A DNA stretch of 7,130 bases from Lentisphaerota bacterium (GCA_012800625.1 JAAZIY010000273.1:1-7130); one strand, 5' to 3'. Shown: positions 1-6,284, numbered from the stretch's first letter. Notes: generated by a model not told the origin, from the letters alone. Numbers and translations: made by a program.

Positions 1-145
1 CAACAAACCAAAACGGGCAAGCGGCTTATGCGGCGCCGCAGGCGCCGCATAAGCCCTTAGTGTGCCTTCGTGTCTCTTCGTGTCCCTTAGTGTCCTCCCC
101 CTTCGTGTGCTTTAATGGCTCAAGTGCTTTTTGGACGGGCACTAG
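1..145 (+). repeat. Intergenic repeat copy A (hairpin plus decamers)
   Basis: This copy starts at or before the window edge. In order it holds a leader (1-22), a perfect inverted repeat (23-55), four decamers of the form YCCTTMGTGT (54-93), a C-rich break (94-100), further TTCGTGT-type sequence, and the terminal motif CTTTTTGGACGGG (127-139). Bases 1-63 are identical to 2114-2176 in copy B. The terminal motif ends about 10 bp from the last base of the ubiB-like stop codon on the other strand, so relative to that gene the element lies just downstream. Strand is given in the arbitrary hairpin-to-terminal-motif direction. Its function is unknown; mobile repeat, terminator or 3'-UTR element are all possible. 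Confidence 0.9.
23..55 (-). terminator. Perfect 15-bp-stem hairpin, possible terminator of the ubiB-like gene
   Basis: The arms at 23-37 (GGCTTATGCGGCGCC) and 41-55 are exact reverse complements, separated by a 3-nt loop. Read on the minus strand, it lies about 95 bp beyond the ubiB-like stop. It is followed by GCTTGCCCGTTTTGGTTTG, which is T-rich but is not a clean U-tract directly after the stem. The hairpin is certain as sequence. Its role as an intrinsic terminator is inference. Confidence 0.45.
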
Positions 146-148
146 CTA

Positions 149-1831
149 TCAGCGCCGCCTGACCATGTCCAAGTACATCAGGACAAACAAGGCCAGCGAA
201 CAGCCTATGCCAATCAAGGCGACTAGCGGCAGCCCCAACAGCATGGGCGGGTGATTGGCGTGGATAACCAGGGCGGAGGCGATCAGCAGCCCTACCTGAA
301 TGAGGGCGATGCTGATGCGGTTCAAGCCATGTTTGAGAAAGTCTTCCAGCCGCTCCAGGCCCAGCAAGCGGCTATTAAATTGCAACTTGCCCTCCAGACA
401 TTGTTGCCAGAAGCTCTTCTGCTGTTTGGGCATAAGGCGCAAAAAATCCTGCAGCTCCTCGTAATGTTCGAGCAGGCGACCGCCCTTTTTTGCCGGATTG
501 AGACTGCGCAAGAAGACGCGCAACAGGAAGGGGCGCAGCTGCCGGATGATGTTAAAGGCGGGGTCCAACTGCCTGCCAAGCATGTCAGACTCGCCCATCG
601 CCTTCAGCATCAGATAAATATGCGACTTCAAACCTACCCGGTGCCGGGTGCAGAGACGGTAGAACTCCTGCAGCACGCTCTGGGTTTTGACATCCTCGAT
701 CTCGCGGTAGAGATAATGGTCGGTAAAGGCCTCCAGGTCTCTCTCCAAGTCGCCCAGCTCCGGCTCCTGCTCATATTCCACCAGCTCCAATAGCAGGCGG
801 GCGGCCTTGCGGAAGTTGCGCCTCAGGCAGCAGCCCAGCAGTCCGGCAAAGGCCTCGCGCTCCTCAATCGAAACACGGCCAACCTGGCCAAAATCAACAT
901 AGCAGATGCGATTGCCGGGCAGAAAAAAGATGTTGCCCGGATGCGGGTCAGAGTGAAAGAAACCATGCAGGAAAAACTGCTCAAGCAGCAGGTCCACTCC
1001 CAGACGGCTGATTTTCAGCGGGTCCAAGCCAAATTCAGGGAGCCGCTCCAGCTCGCTGGCCTTGCAGCCGCGCACATACTGCATGGTAAGCACCATACCC
1101 GAGGAGAGCTTGGGCCAGACTTTGGGCACCAGCAGCCCCTCGCGCCCCCTGAACTGCCTGGCAAAACACTGGATATTGGCCAGCTCGAGGTCAAGATTAA
1201 GCTCCTCCTCGATGCGCCGCGAAAACTCCTCGACGATTTTGCCTGGGTTCCAGAAACGCAGCTCCGGGTTTTGTTTTTCGAGGTAGTCGGCCAGGAAGCC
1301 CAGTATCTCCAAGTCGGCTCTGATGCTCTGTTCAATATCCGGCCTGCGCACTTTGACAAAGACCTCGCTGCCGTCATGCAGCCTGGCTCGGTGTCCTTGC
1401 GCTATGGAGGCGGCGGCTATAGGCTCCTGGTCAAACTCACTGTATAGCTCTTCGAGCTCGACGCCAAACTCGCGCTTGATGATCTGGCGCACGGTTTCAA
1501 AGGGAAAGGGGGGCACCTGGTCTTGCAGCTTGGCGAACTCCTCGACATACTCATGCGGGATGAGGTCGGGCCGCCCAGCCAGTATCTGGCCGGCCTTGAC
1601 GAAGGTAGGCCCCAGTTCAGTCATCACGTGGCGCAGCCGCTCCGGCAGGCTTACCGGGGAGCTGGCCAGCTCCTCCCAGTTGCCGGCGCTCTTGCCCTCG
1701 GGCACCAGGCCGCGCAGCTTGTCAAACATAAAACCAAAGCCGTTCCTAAACAGCACCGCTAAAATGCGCCGCATCCGGCCCAGATGCCGGTAGGTGCGCG
1801 TGACGCGCTGAAATGGAAACAAGCCAGACAT
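149..1831 (-). CDS. UbiB/ABC1 (AarF/ADCK) family atypical kinase-like protein
   Basis: The 560-residue protein has the full architecture of the UbiB/ABC1 family of atypical protein-kinase-like ATPases. Members support ubiquinone biosynthesis or lipid and quinone handling at the inner membrane. Visible motifs are the family KxGQ element in GPTFVKAGQ (K79-Q82), the Ala-rich nucleotide loop AAASIAQGHRA (139-149), the lysine of VFVKVRRP (K160), the catalytic-loop equivalent HSDPHPGN (293-300, D295) and DFG (313-315). Two hydrophobic C-terminal segments at about 505-525 and 530-555 are typical membrane anchors. The start follows a GGGG about 7 nt upstream, a weak ribosome site, but places the N-terminus normally. 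One oddity is Gly146, where most relatives I know have Val (SIAQVHRA). No quinone-biosynthesis gene is adjacent, so I withhold the name ubiB. Family assignment is very secure; substrate and pathway are not. Confidence 0.95.
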   Translation of the reverse strand: MSGLFPFQRVTRTYRHLGRMRRILAVLFRNGFGFMFDKLRGLVPEGKSAGNWEELASSPVSLPERLRHVMTELGPTFVKAGQILAGRPDLIPHEYVEEFAKLQDQVPPFPFETVRQIIKREFGVELEELYSEFDQEPIAAASIAQGHRARLHDGSEVFVKVRRPDIEQSIRADLEILGFLADYLEKQNPELRFWNPGKIVEEFSRRIEEELNLDLELANIQCFARQFRGREGLLVPKVWPKLSSGMVLTMQYVRGCKASELERLPEFGLDPLKISRLGVDLLLEQFFLHGFFHSDPHPGNIFFLPGNRICYVDFGQVGRVSIEEREAFAGLLGCCLRRNFRKAARLLLELVEYEQEPELGDLERDLEAFTDHYLYREIEDVKTQSVLQEFYRLCTRHRVGLKSHIYLMLKAMGESDMLGRQLDPAFNIIRQLRPFLLRVFLRSLNPAKKGGRLLEHYEELQDFLRLMPKQQKSFWQQCLEGKLQFNSRLLGLERLEDFLKHGLNRISIALIQVGLLIASALVIHANHPPMLLGLPLVALIGIGCSLALFVLMYLDMVRRR

Positions 1832-1887
1832 GGTTTTGCCCCGGTTGAATGTGCTAGAAACCTGAACCGCAGAAACTGCGCTTTACT

Positions 1888-1927
1888 CTCTTAGTGTCTC
1901 TTAGTGCTTCTTCGTGTCTCTTAGTGA
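1888..1927 (+). repeat. Four tandem decamers, YTCTTMGTGN type
   Basis: Four consecutive 10-bp units (CTCTTAGTGT, CTCTTAGTGC, TTCTTCGTGT, CTCTTAGTGA) match the decamer core of copies A and B, without the hairpin or terminal motif. They lie 57 bp upstream of the ubiB-like start codon. This is therefore the one place where the repeat core sits at a gene's 5' end. It looks like a partial or eroded copy. Confidence 0.85.
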
Positions 1928-1946
1928 CCTACCCCCGCCTCTACAT

Positions 1947-2017
1947 TAGACCCCGTCCAAAAAGGGTGCCTGGCGGAATTTTGGACACGAAGACACACGA
2001 AGCTACACTAAGACACA
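1947..2017 (-). repeat. Repeat fragment in opposite orientation
   Basis: The fragment starts with TAGACCCCGTCCAAAAAG (1947-1964), an exact match to 7025-7042 in copy D and 17 of 18 to the end of copy B. It continues into GACACGAAG-type decamers. The 24 bases at 1979-2002 are the exact reverse complement of 3337-3360 beside the prc stop. It has no hairpin, and no plus-strand gene precedes it, unlike the other terminal motifs. It may mark the former end of a lost gene or a rearranged copy. Confidence 0.8.
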
Positions 2018-2032
2018 CCAAGTAGTCTTCGT

Positions 2033-2050
2033 CTAAAATTAGAATTTTAG
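2033..2050. repeat. AT-rich inverted repeat, 8-bp arms
   Basis: CTAAAATT (2033-2040) and AATTTTAG (2043-2050) are perfect reverse complements with a 2-bp centre, within an AT-rich stretch (about 2033-2095) that contrasts with its surroundings. It could be a protein-binding palindrome or an element boundary. Nothing in the sequence decides between these. Confidence 0.55.
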
Positions 2051-2113
2051 CAGAAAATTTGCGTTTTTAAACAATTTCATCGAGTTTTTTTGCTTTGTCC
2101 GGCCCCCTTTTCC

Positions 2114-2260
2114 CAACAAACCAAAACGGGCAAGCGGCTTATGCGGCGCCGCAGGCGCCGCATAAGCCCTTAGTGTCCCTTCGTGCCCCTTTGTGTCCCT
2201 TCGTGTCCTCCCCCCCCTTCGTGTGCCTTAGTGGCTCAAGTGCTTTTTGGACGCGGTCTA
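2114..2260 (+). repeat. Intergenic repeat copy B (complete)
   Basis: This is the most complete copy: a leader (2114-2135), the hairpin (2136-2168), four decamers (2167-2206), a break with a run of eight C's (2210-2217), then TTCGTGTGCCTTAGTGG and the terminal motif CTTTTTGGACGCGGTCTA (2243-2260). The first 63 bases are identical to copy A. Compared with A it has a 3-base insertion in the C-run. Its last three bases, read on the minus strand, are the TAG stop codon of the oxidoreductase gene, so the element abuts and slightly overlaps that gene's 3' end. Confidence 0.92.
2136..2168 (-). terminator. Hairpin identical to the one in copy A, possible terminator of the oxidoreductase gene
   Basis: The 15-bp arms at 2136-2150 and 2154-2168 with a 3-nt loop are identical to 23-55. 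On the minus strand the hairpin lies about 90 bp after the oxidoreductase stop and is followed by the same GTTTTGGTTTGTTG stretch. The distance from the stop and the interrupted T-tract make intrinsic termination plausible but unproven. Confidence 0.45.
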
Positions 2261-3274
2261 CATCAGCAGGGTCTTGACTTTTTGCAGCTCCAGCTCGACG
2301 CCCTGCGAAAGATCGTCGATGATCTCCTGCACAGTCTCGACCTTTTTGAGCAGGCCCACCGCCTGGCCGGCCATCATCGAGCCGTTGTCAACATCGCCGT
2401 CCTGCACGGCGCGGCGCAAGGCCCCGATCCAGAACTTCTCCACCTGGACCTGGGCATCCTTCAAGTCTATATGCGATTGATTCAGCATGCCGATAAGGTC
2501 CAGCTGCAGCTGCCCAAAGCGTTTCAAACCCTGGTTTTTCAAGGCTCTGACCGGGACGACCGGCAGCCTCTCGTCAATGGAGCCAGGCGAGACCGCGTCT
2601 CTGGCGTCGGCTCGCAGCATGGCTTTTTTGAATTCATAGTGCGCGCAGCTTTCCTCGGCGATGGCGAACCTGGTGCCCAGCTGCACGCCGGCGGCCCCCA
2701 TCATAAAGAGGTGTGCGCAGAAGCGCCCGGTCGCGATGCCGCCGCCCACAAAGATAAGCGCCTCGTCAAAATTAAACAAGACCTCTTGTATCAGCACGTT
2801 CAGCCCCACCAGGCCTATGTGTCCGCCGGCTTCGGTGCCTTCGAGGATCAGGGCATCCACGCCGTAATTAAGCATTCTCTTGGCCACGGCCAAGGCCGGC
2901 GCAAAGCACATCACCTTGCTGCCTGCCGCCTTCATCATGGCGATCTCGTCGCCGCGCGGTATGCCGCCGGCAAAGATAACCACGGGCACCGGATTGCGCT
3001 GCAGCATCTCCAGCTGGGCATGATAGGCCGGCGAGATGGTGATGACATTCACGCCGAATGCCGCCCGGGTCAGGCTGCGGGTCTGCTCGATCTGCGACTC
3101 GAGGATATCCGGCGGGCAATTGCCCCCGGCCAGGCTGGCGAAGGCGCCGGCATTGCAGACCGCAGAAACCAGGTTAGGCTCGCTAATCCAAGTCATCGCT
3201 CCGCAAATCACCGGCACCTGAGTGCCCAGAAAATCATTGCCGCGACGAAAAAACTTATCGGTCAAAGTACTCAT
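2258..3274 (-). CDS. FabK/nitronate monooxygenase-like FMN oxidoreductase
   Basis: The 338-residue protein belongs to the FMN TIM-barrel family that includes nitronate monooxygenases (2-nitropropane dioxygenase) and enoyl-ACP reductase II (FabK). Visible motifs are the N-terminal flavin segment PVICGAMTWIS (21-31), FAGGIPRG (101-108), EGTEAGGHIG (145-154) with the family's active-site histidine at H152, the phosphate-binding FVGGGIATG (175-183), GAAGVQLGTRF (193-203) and a FabK-like tail GDVDNGSMMAGQAVGLL (293-309). The start at 3274 is preferred because AAAGG lies 8 nt upstream. The ATG at 3280 is too close to that site, and longer extensions would overlap prc. It follows prc by 100 bp on the same strand. 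Sequence alone does not separate nitronate oxidation from fatty-acid synthesis; no fab gene is nearby. The stop codon lies inside repeat copy B. Confidence 0.92.
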   Translation of the reverse strand: MSTLTDKFFRRGNDFLGTQVPVICGAMTWISEPNLVSAVCNAGAFASLAGGNCPPDILESQIEQTRSLTRAAFGVNVITISPAYHAQLEMLQRNPVPVVIFAGGIPRGDEIAMMKAAGSKVMCFAPALAVAKRMLNYGVDALILEGTEAGGHIGLVGLNVLIQEVLFNFDEALIFVGGGIATGRFCAHLFMMGAAGVQLGTRFAIAEESCAHYEFKKAMLRADARDAVSPGSIDERLPVVPVRALKNQGLKRFGQLQLDLIGMLNQSHIDLKDAQVQVEKFWIGALRRAVQDGDVDNGSMMAGQAVGLLKKVETVQEIIDDLSQGVELELQKVKTLLM

Positions 3275-3334
3275 ATTCATATCCTTTGAGTTTGCGCGCA
3301 ACAGCAGCAAAAACGCAGTTAAAAAATTTGCTCT

Positions 3335-3362
3335 GCCTTCGTGTGTCTTCGTGTCCAAAAAA
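3335..3362 (+). repeat. Short repeat remnant beside the prc stop
   Basis: Two TTCGTGT-type units followed by GTCCAAAA lie 12 bp beyond the prc stop codon in the prc transcription direction. Bases 3337-3360 are the exact reverse complement of 1979-2002. Relative to prc it has the same orientation as copies A and B relative to their genes, but there is no hairpin. The rest of the 100-bp gap holds the TTGCGCGCAA palindrome (3292-3301) and the ribosome-binding site of the next gene. Confidence 0.8.
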
Positions 3363-3374
3363 CCTGGCCATTCC

Positions 3375-5603
3375 TCATTCGGCGGCCTCGCGCCGGGCCT
3401 GCAAAGCGGCCTCGCCTTCAGCAAGCTCTGCTTTGTCGCTGAGCATTTTCTGCATGACGGCCAGGCTCGCATCCAGGATCAGGTCCTGCGGCGGCACGCT
3501 TTCAGACTCCAGCTCGGCGTCCAGCTTCTCTTGATTGCGCCGCGCCCTGCGGCTGCGCGAGGAGTTCTTCCGCTGCGCCTGGAATTTGCGATACATGGCG
3601 GCGGCCTCTTTCTCCTTCTTTTGGTAGGCCTGCCGCTCCTCCAGCTCGAGAGGCAGCAGCTTTTGCCGGCGCAGCTCGGCGTAGAATTTAACATCGGCGA
3701 GAAATTCCGTGAAAGCCGCGGAGTCATGCATATACTGCTGTATAAATTCCTGCAATGCGGGCAGGGCCGCCCGGTTCTGCTCGCTGTAGGCGCTCAGCTT
3801 ATATTTGGCGGCGGCGATCTCGTCCCAGGGCATCACGTGTGGCAGGCGCGCCTCGCCCACTTCCATATGGTCGCTGAAGGCGGGAAAAACCAGGTCCGGA
3901 ATAACCCCCTTTACCTGGGTGGAACTGCCGTTGATGCGATAAAACTTGCCGATGGTGAACTTCAGCGAGCCTATGGCTTGCTTTTGCAGCAGTGCCGAGG
4001 CCAGGCGTATCTGCGCGTCGCGCTCCAGCTCGAAAACCGTCTGCACCGTGCCTTTGCCATGCGTTGACTTGTCGCCGAGCACCAGGGCACGCCCGCTGTC
4101 CTGCAAGGCGGCGGCCACGATCTCGGAGGCAGAGGCGCTGAACTTGTCCACCAGCACACATAGCGGCCCCTTATAGGCGGCGCTACGGTTGGGAGCGCTG
4201 AGTTTTTCAATCTGGCCGCGGTAATATTTCACCTGCACGACTGGGCCGCCGTCCAGAAACAGGCCGGCCAGCTTGACCGCCTCGTCCAGGCTGCCGCCGC
4301 CATTTCCTCGCAGGTCCAGGACAACCGCGTCCAGCTCGCCTTCCGCCTTGGCCTTGTTAATATGCCTGAGTATGTCTCGCGAAGAGCTGGTATAGTCCTC
4401 TTCCTTGCGCGAGCGCGCCGAGAAATCACTATAGAAAGTAGGCAGATAAAGTACCAGCACGCGAAAATCGCCCTCGCCCTCAGGGTTTTTCAGCAGGCGG
4501 ATTTCGGCCTGCGCCTCCTGGTCTTTGAGCTTGATCTCGTCTCTCAGGATGCTCACTATCTGCTTGCTATTGCTGCCCTCGGGCATTACGGTGAGATGCA
4601 CCATGGTGTTTTTCGGCCCTCGTATCTGGCTGACCACCCGGTTCAGCGGCATATCCACCACGTCCACCGGCTCTTCACCGTCCTGCGCCACCGCGACGAT
4701 GCGGTCGCCCTCTTTGAGCTGCCCGTTTTTGTCGGCCGGCCCGCCGCTGACCACGCTGTCCACCACGGTATATGGGCCTATGCTGGTCAAGGTCGCCCCT
4801 ATGCCCTGCAGAGACAAGCTCATATCTATGTCAAAATTATCCTTGGTTGCCGGCGCCATATAAGCCGAATGCGGATCGAAAAGCTGAGCCAGAGCGCTCA
4901 TAAAAACCTCGAGTATCTGTATGGACTCATACTCCTGGCGGCGCTTGTAGCTGCGCGCAAAGCTCTTGGCCTGACGCTCGACAAAACCGTCCTGCATCCA
5001 GGCCGGCTTGTCATCGTCGGCCCCCTTATCATCATTATTCTCGCGCTCGAGGCTTTGCAGCTTGTCGAGCAAAAGCAGGTTTTTGACGCGCAGACGCCAG
5101 AGTTCCTGCAAGTCCTCTATGCTATCCTGCCATTGCGCCTGGTCGCTTTCAGTGGGCAGATACTCTTTCACGCTGAAATCTGGCTCCTTATACAGGCATT
5201 CTATTGAGTAGAGGGCCCATTGCTGCATACGCTGCACAAAACGCTCATAAACCAAAAAGGCCAGCTCCAGATTAACGCTGCGTTCCCTCGAGTTCCATAA
5301 AATCCGCTCGTAGCTGCGGAACTCCTCCAGGTCGGAGGCCAGAAAAAACACCTTGTTATAGTCTAAAAGCTTGAAATAGTTCTCATACCATTGCGCCGAA
5401 ATATCCGGGGTGATCTTATATTTTTGGTAATGGCTGGAAAAGAGCAGCTCGAAGACCCGCTTGCTGACTATCTTCTCGCGTGTGCTCGCCTGCGGCAGGC
5501 TAAATTCGGCGGCGAGCATCTCGGCCACGGTCTCTTCAGCGGCAAATATAAAAAAACTGCCATGCAAGCATAGCAGAAGAAGCAAAAGTGTTTTTTTTAT
5601 CAT
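3375..5603 (-). CDS. prc: Carboxy-terminal processing (tail-specific) protease Prc, S41A family
   Basis: The 742-residue protein begins with a Lys-Lys plus poly-Leu signal peptide (about 1-21, likely cleavage near FAAEE), so it should act in the periplasm, cleaving proteins near their C-termini. An N-terminal helical domain (about 25-250) precedes a PDZ domain (about 262-345, LQGIGATL to VVSGGPA to EGDRIVAV). The S41 protease core follows: VVLDLRGNGGG (427-437), FSASASEI with the serine at S491, D502 and STHGKGTVQ with K517, matching the Ser-Asp-Lys set of E. coli Prc. The length and the charged, coiled C-terminal region (about 645-742) fit the long Prc class rather than short CtpA. The Ser-Lys spacing is one residue longer than I recall for E. 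coli. The start has GGA about 9 nt upstream and is followed by a run of eight A's. The gene is 55 bp downstream of the dciA-like gene. Confidence 0.95.
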   Translation of the reverse strand: MIKKTLLLLLLCLHGSFFIFAAEETVAEMLAAEFSLPQASTREKIVSKRVFELLFSSHYQKYKITPDISAQWYENYFKLLDYNKVFFLASDLEEFRSYERILWNSRERSVNLELAFLVYERFVQRMQQWALYSIECLYKEPDFSVKEYLPTESDQAQWQDSIEDLQELWRLRVKNLLLLDKLQSLERENNDDKGADDDKPAWMQDGFVERQAKSFARSYKRRQEYESIQILEVFMSALAQLFDPHSAYMAPATKDNFDIDMSLSLQGIGATLTSIGPYTVVDSVVSGGPADKNGQLKEGDRIVAVAQDGEEPVDVVDMPLNRVVSQIRGPKNTMVHLTVMPEGSNSKQIVSILRDEIKLKDQEAQAEIRLLKNPEGEGDFRVLVLYLPTFYSDFSARSRKEEDYTSSSRDILRHINKAKAEGELDAVVLDLRGNGGGSLDEAVKLAGLFLDGGPVVQVKYYRGQIEKLSAPNRSAAYKGPLCVLVDKFSASASEIVAAALQDSGRALVLGDKSTHGKGTVQTVFELERDAQIRLASALLQKQAIGSLKFTIGKFYRINGSSTQVKGVIPDLVFPAFSDHMEVGEARLPHVMPWDEIAAAKYKLSAYSEQNRAALPALQEFIQQYMHDSAAFTEFLADVKFYAELRRQKLLPLELEERQAYQKKEKEAAAMYRKFQAQRKNSSRSRRARRNQEKLDAELESESVPPQDLILDASLAVMQKMLSDKAELAEGEAALQARREAAE

Positions 5604-5633
5604 GAATGTAATTCCAATGCAAATCTATAGGCT

Positions 5634-5650
5634 AGGCAGCCGGGCTGCCT
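5634..5650. other. Small hairpin between the dciA-like gene and prc
   Basis: AGGCAGC (5634-5640) and GCTGCCT (5644-5650) form a 7-bp GC-rich stem with loop CGG in the 55-bp intercistronic gap. No T-run follows on the minus strand, so it is not a convincing terminator. It could affect mRNA processing or prc expression, or be chance. Confidence 0.4.
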
Positions 5651-5658
5651 TTGCTTGT

Positions 5659-6159
5659 TCAGCGGCTGAAACGCCCCCTTTGCACAAAGCGCAAGTCGTT
5701 AATGCTCCCCTTGCTGTGTTGCAGGAGCACTGCGCGGATGCGGCTTTTTTCCTCCCTCTCAAAGGCGTAAAGCCAGCTGGCCGAGCTGACCTCCACATAC
5801 AAAACACCGTCTTTTAAGTCAACCGGACTGGAATGCGCCGCCACGGCGGCGCCAAAAAGACCCTTCCAAGAGTTGCGCAGGCGCTCGAGAAACTCGACCT
5901 CGCCGGTGACAAAACGCTCCAAAACCTGGTCCACCAGCGCAGGCATGCCGGCCTTTTCCGGCCTCATTGCCGCAAACACCTCGTTTTTGCGCTCCGGCCC
6001 CAGCCAGTCGGCCAGGGTCTGCTCGCGCCAAAACTCCCGCGGGCTGGGCTGACGCCTTTCACCGTAACGGTGGGCATAGTCCTCTCGGGGCAGACAGGGG
6101 GGCAGCGGCGGCCTGGCAGCGCCCTGGCCGGATGAATCATGACCTGATGATGTAGACAT
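5659..6159 (-). CDS. DUF721/DciA-like protein, probable replicative helicase loader
   Basis: The 166-residue protein carries a DUF721 domain in its C-terminal half (about 75-160): LERLRNSWKGLFG, then VAAHSSPVDLKDGVLYVEVSSASWLYAFE and a final INDLRF. DciA proteins of this family interact with the replicative helicase DnaB in bacteria that lack DnaC/DnaI. The first 50 residues are Pro/Ser/Arg-rich and look disordered. The start at 6159 has GAGG about 10 nt upstream. An in-frame ATG at 6195 would add 12 residues but lacks a ribosome site, and longer extensions read into the divergent promoter region with no family similarity. It is divergent from the yggS-like gene and 55 bp before prc, so a dciA-prc transcript is plausible. 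Family confidence is good; helicase loading is inferred from the family. Confidence 0.85.
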   Translation of the reverse strand: MSTSSGHDSSGQGAARPPLPPCLPREDYAHRYGERRQPSPREFWREQTLADWLGPERKNEVFAAMRPEKAGMPALVDQVLERFVTGEVEFLERLRNSWKGLFGAAVAAHSSPVDLKDGVLYVEVSSASWLYAFEREEKSRIRAVLLQHSKGSINDLRFVQRGRFSR

Positions 6160-6214
6160 GCTTTGTCCGCCTCTGAGCCGCCCGCATGAATTCATGGTGA
6201 AACAGCATTGAACC

Positions 6215-6245
6215 ATTATCTTATGGAAAACGCGGCGGCTCTCAA
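6215..6245 (-). promoter_or_regulatory. Candidate promoter for the dciA-like/prc transcript
   Basis: On the minus strand, TTGAGA (6240-6245) acts as a -35 candidate. It is followed by TAAGAT (6218-6223, 16-bp spacing) or GATAAT (6215-6220, 19-bp spacing) as a -10. It lies about 55-85 bp upstream of the chosen start. The hexamers are imperfect, so this is a moderate guess. Confidence 0.4.
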
Positions 6246-6256
6246 CAAAATTGAGA
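6240..6256. promoter_or_regulatory. 17-bp inverted repeat, candidate operator
   Basis: TCTCAACAAAATTGAGA is a perfect inverted repeat with 6-bp arms and a 5-bp centre, in the 168-bp region between two divergent genes. One arm coincides with the candidate -35 of the minus-strand promoter, and the other lies 28 bp upstream of the plus-strand -10. That placement suits a dimeric regulator acting on both genes, but the short arms also allow chance. Confidence 0.4.
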
Positions 6257-6284
6257 ATATGGCAAAAGTCAAAAAACCTTGTAA

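Larger units (their letters stand above)
1832..2257. other. 426-bp gene-free, repeat-rich interval
   Basis: No convincing gene lies between the ubiB-like start and the oxidoreductase stop. The interval contains the ubiB-like 5' leader, with a small CGCAG-AAA-CTGCG hairpin at 1868-1880. It then holds a decamer array, an opposed repeat fragment, an AT-rich stretch with an inverted repeat, and most of repeat copy B. I could not identify a credible promoter for the ubiB-like gene here, although one is expected because the upstream gene is 426 bp away with a repeat between. Confidence 0.8.

Noticed and set aside
54..108. CRISPR array
   Set aside because: The units are 10 bp, contiguous and degenerate, with no unique spacers and no cas genes.
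60..254. Possible small protein starting in repeat copy A (similar frames at 2095-2277 and on the minus strand at 6819-7127)
   Set aside because: The similar peptides come from the repeat DNA itself. Most differences are amino-acid changing, and the frames overlap neighbouring gene ends in antisense.
251..1447. Plus-strand open frames opposite the ubiB-like gene (251-793 and 941-1447)
   Set aside because: They are shadows of the kinase-like gene; the translations are Gln/Leu-rich and match no family.
2183..3289. Long plus-strand open frame (368 codons) opposite the oxidoreductase gene
   Set aside because: It is antisense to a gene with unmistakable family motifs, begins inside the repeat, and its Leu/Gln/His-rich translation shows no recognisable domain. 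Codon bias of the real gene explains it.
3292..3301. TTGCGCGCAA palindrome upstream of the oxidoreductase as an operator
   Set aside because: A 10-bp palindrome without a spacer or a recognised regulator motif is too short to support on its own.
3275..3472. N-terminal extension of the oxidoreductase to 3472
   Set aside because: It would overlap the end of prc, translate the repeat remnant and contain no family sequence. The ATG at 3274 has a well-spaced ribosome site.
3222..5207. Large plus-strand open frames opposite prc (3222-4067 and 4362-5207)
   Set aside because: Both lie antisense within or across prc, which is well supported by catalytic motifs, and neither has a recognisable domain or plausible ribosome site.
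5591..5598. Run of eight A's just after the prc start as a phase-variation tract
   Set aside because: It encodes the normal Lys-Lys of a signal peptide, is short for phase variation, and the frame is intact.
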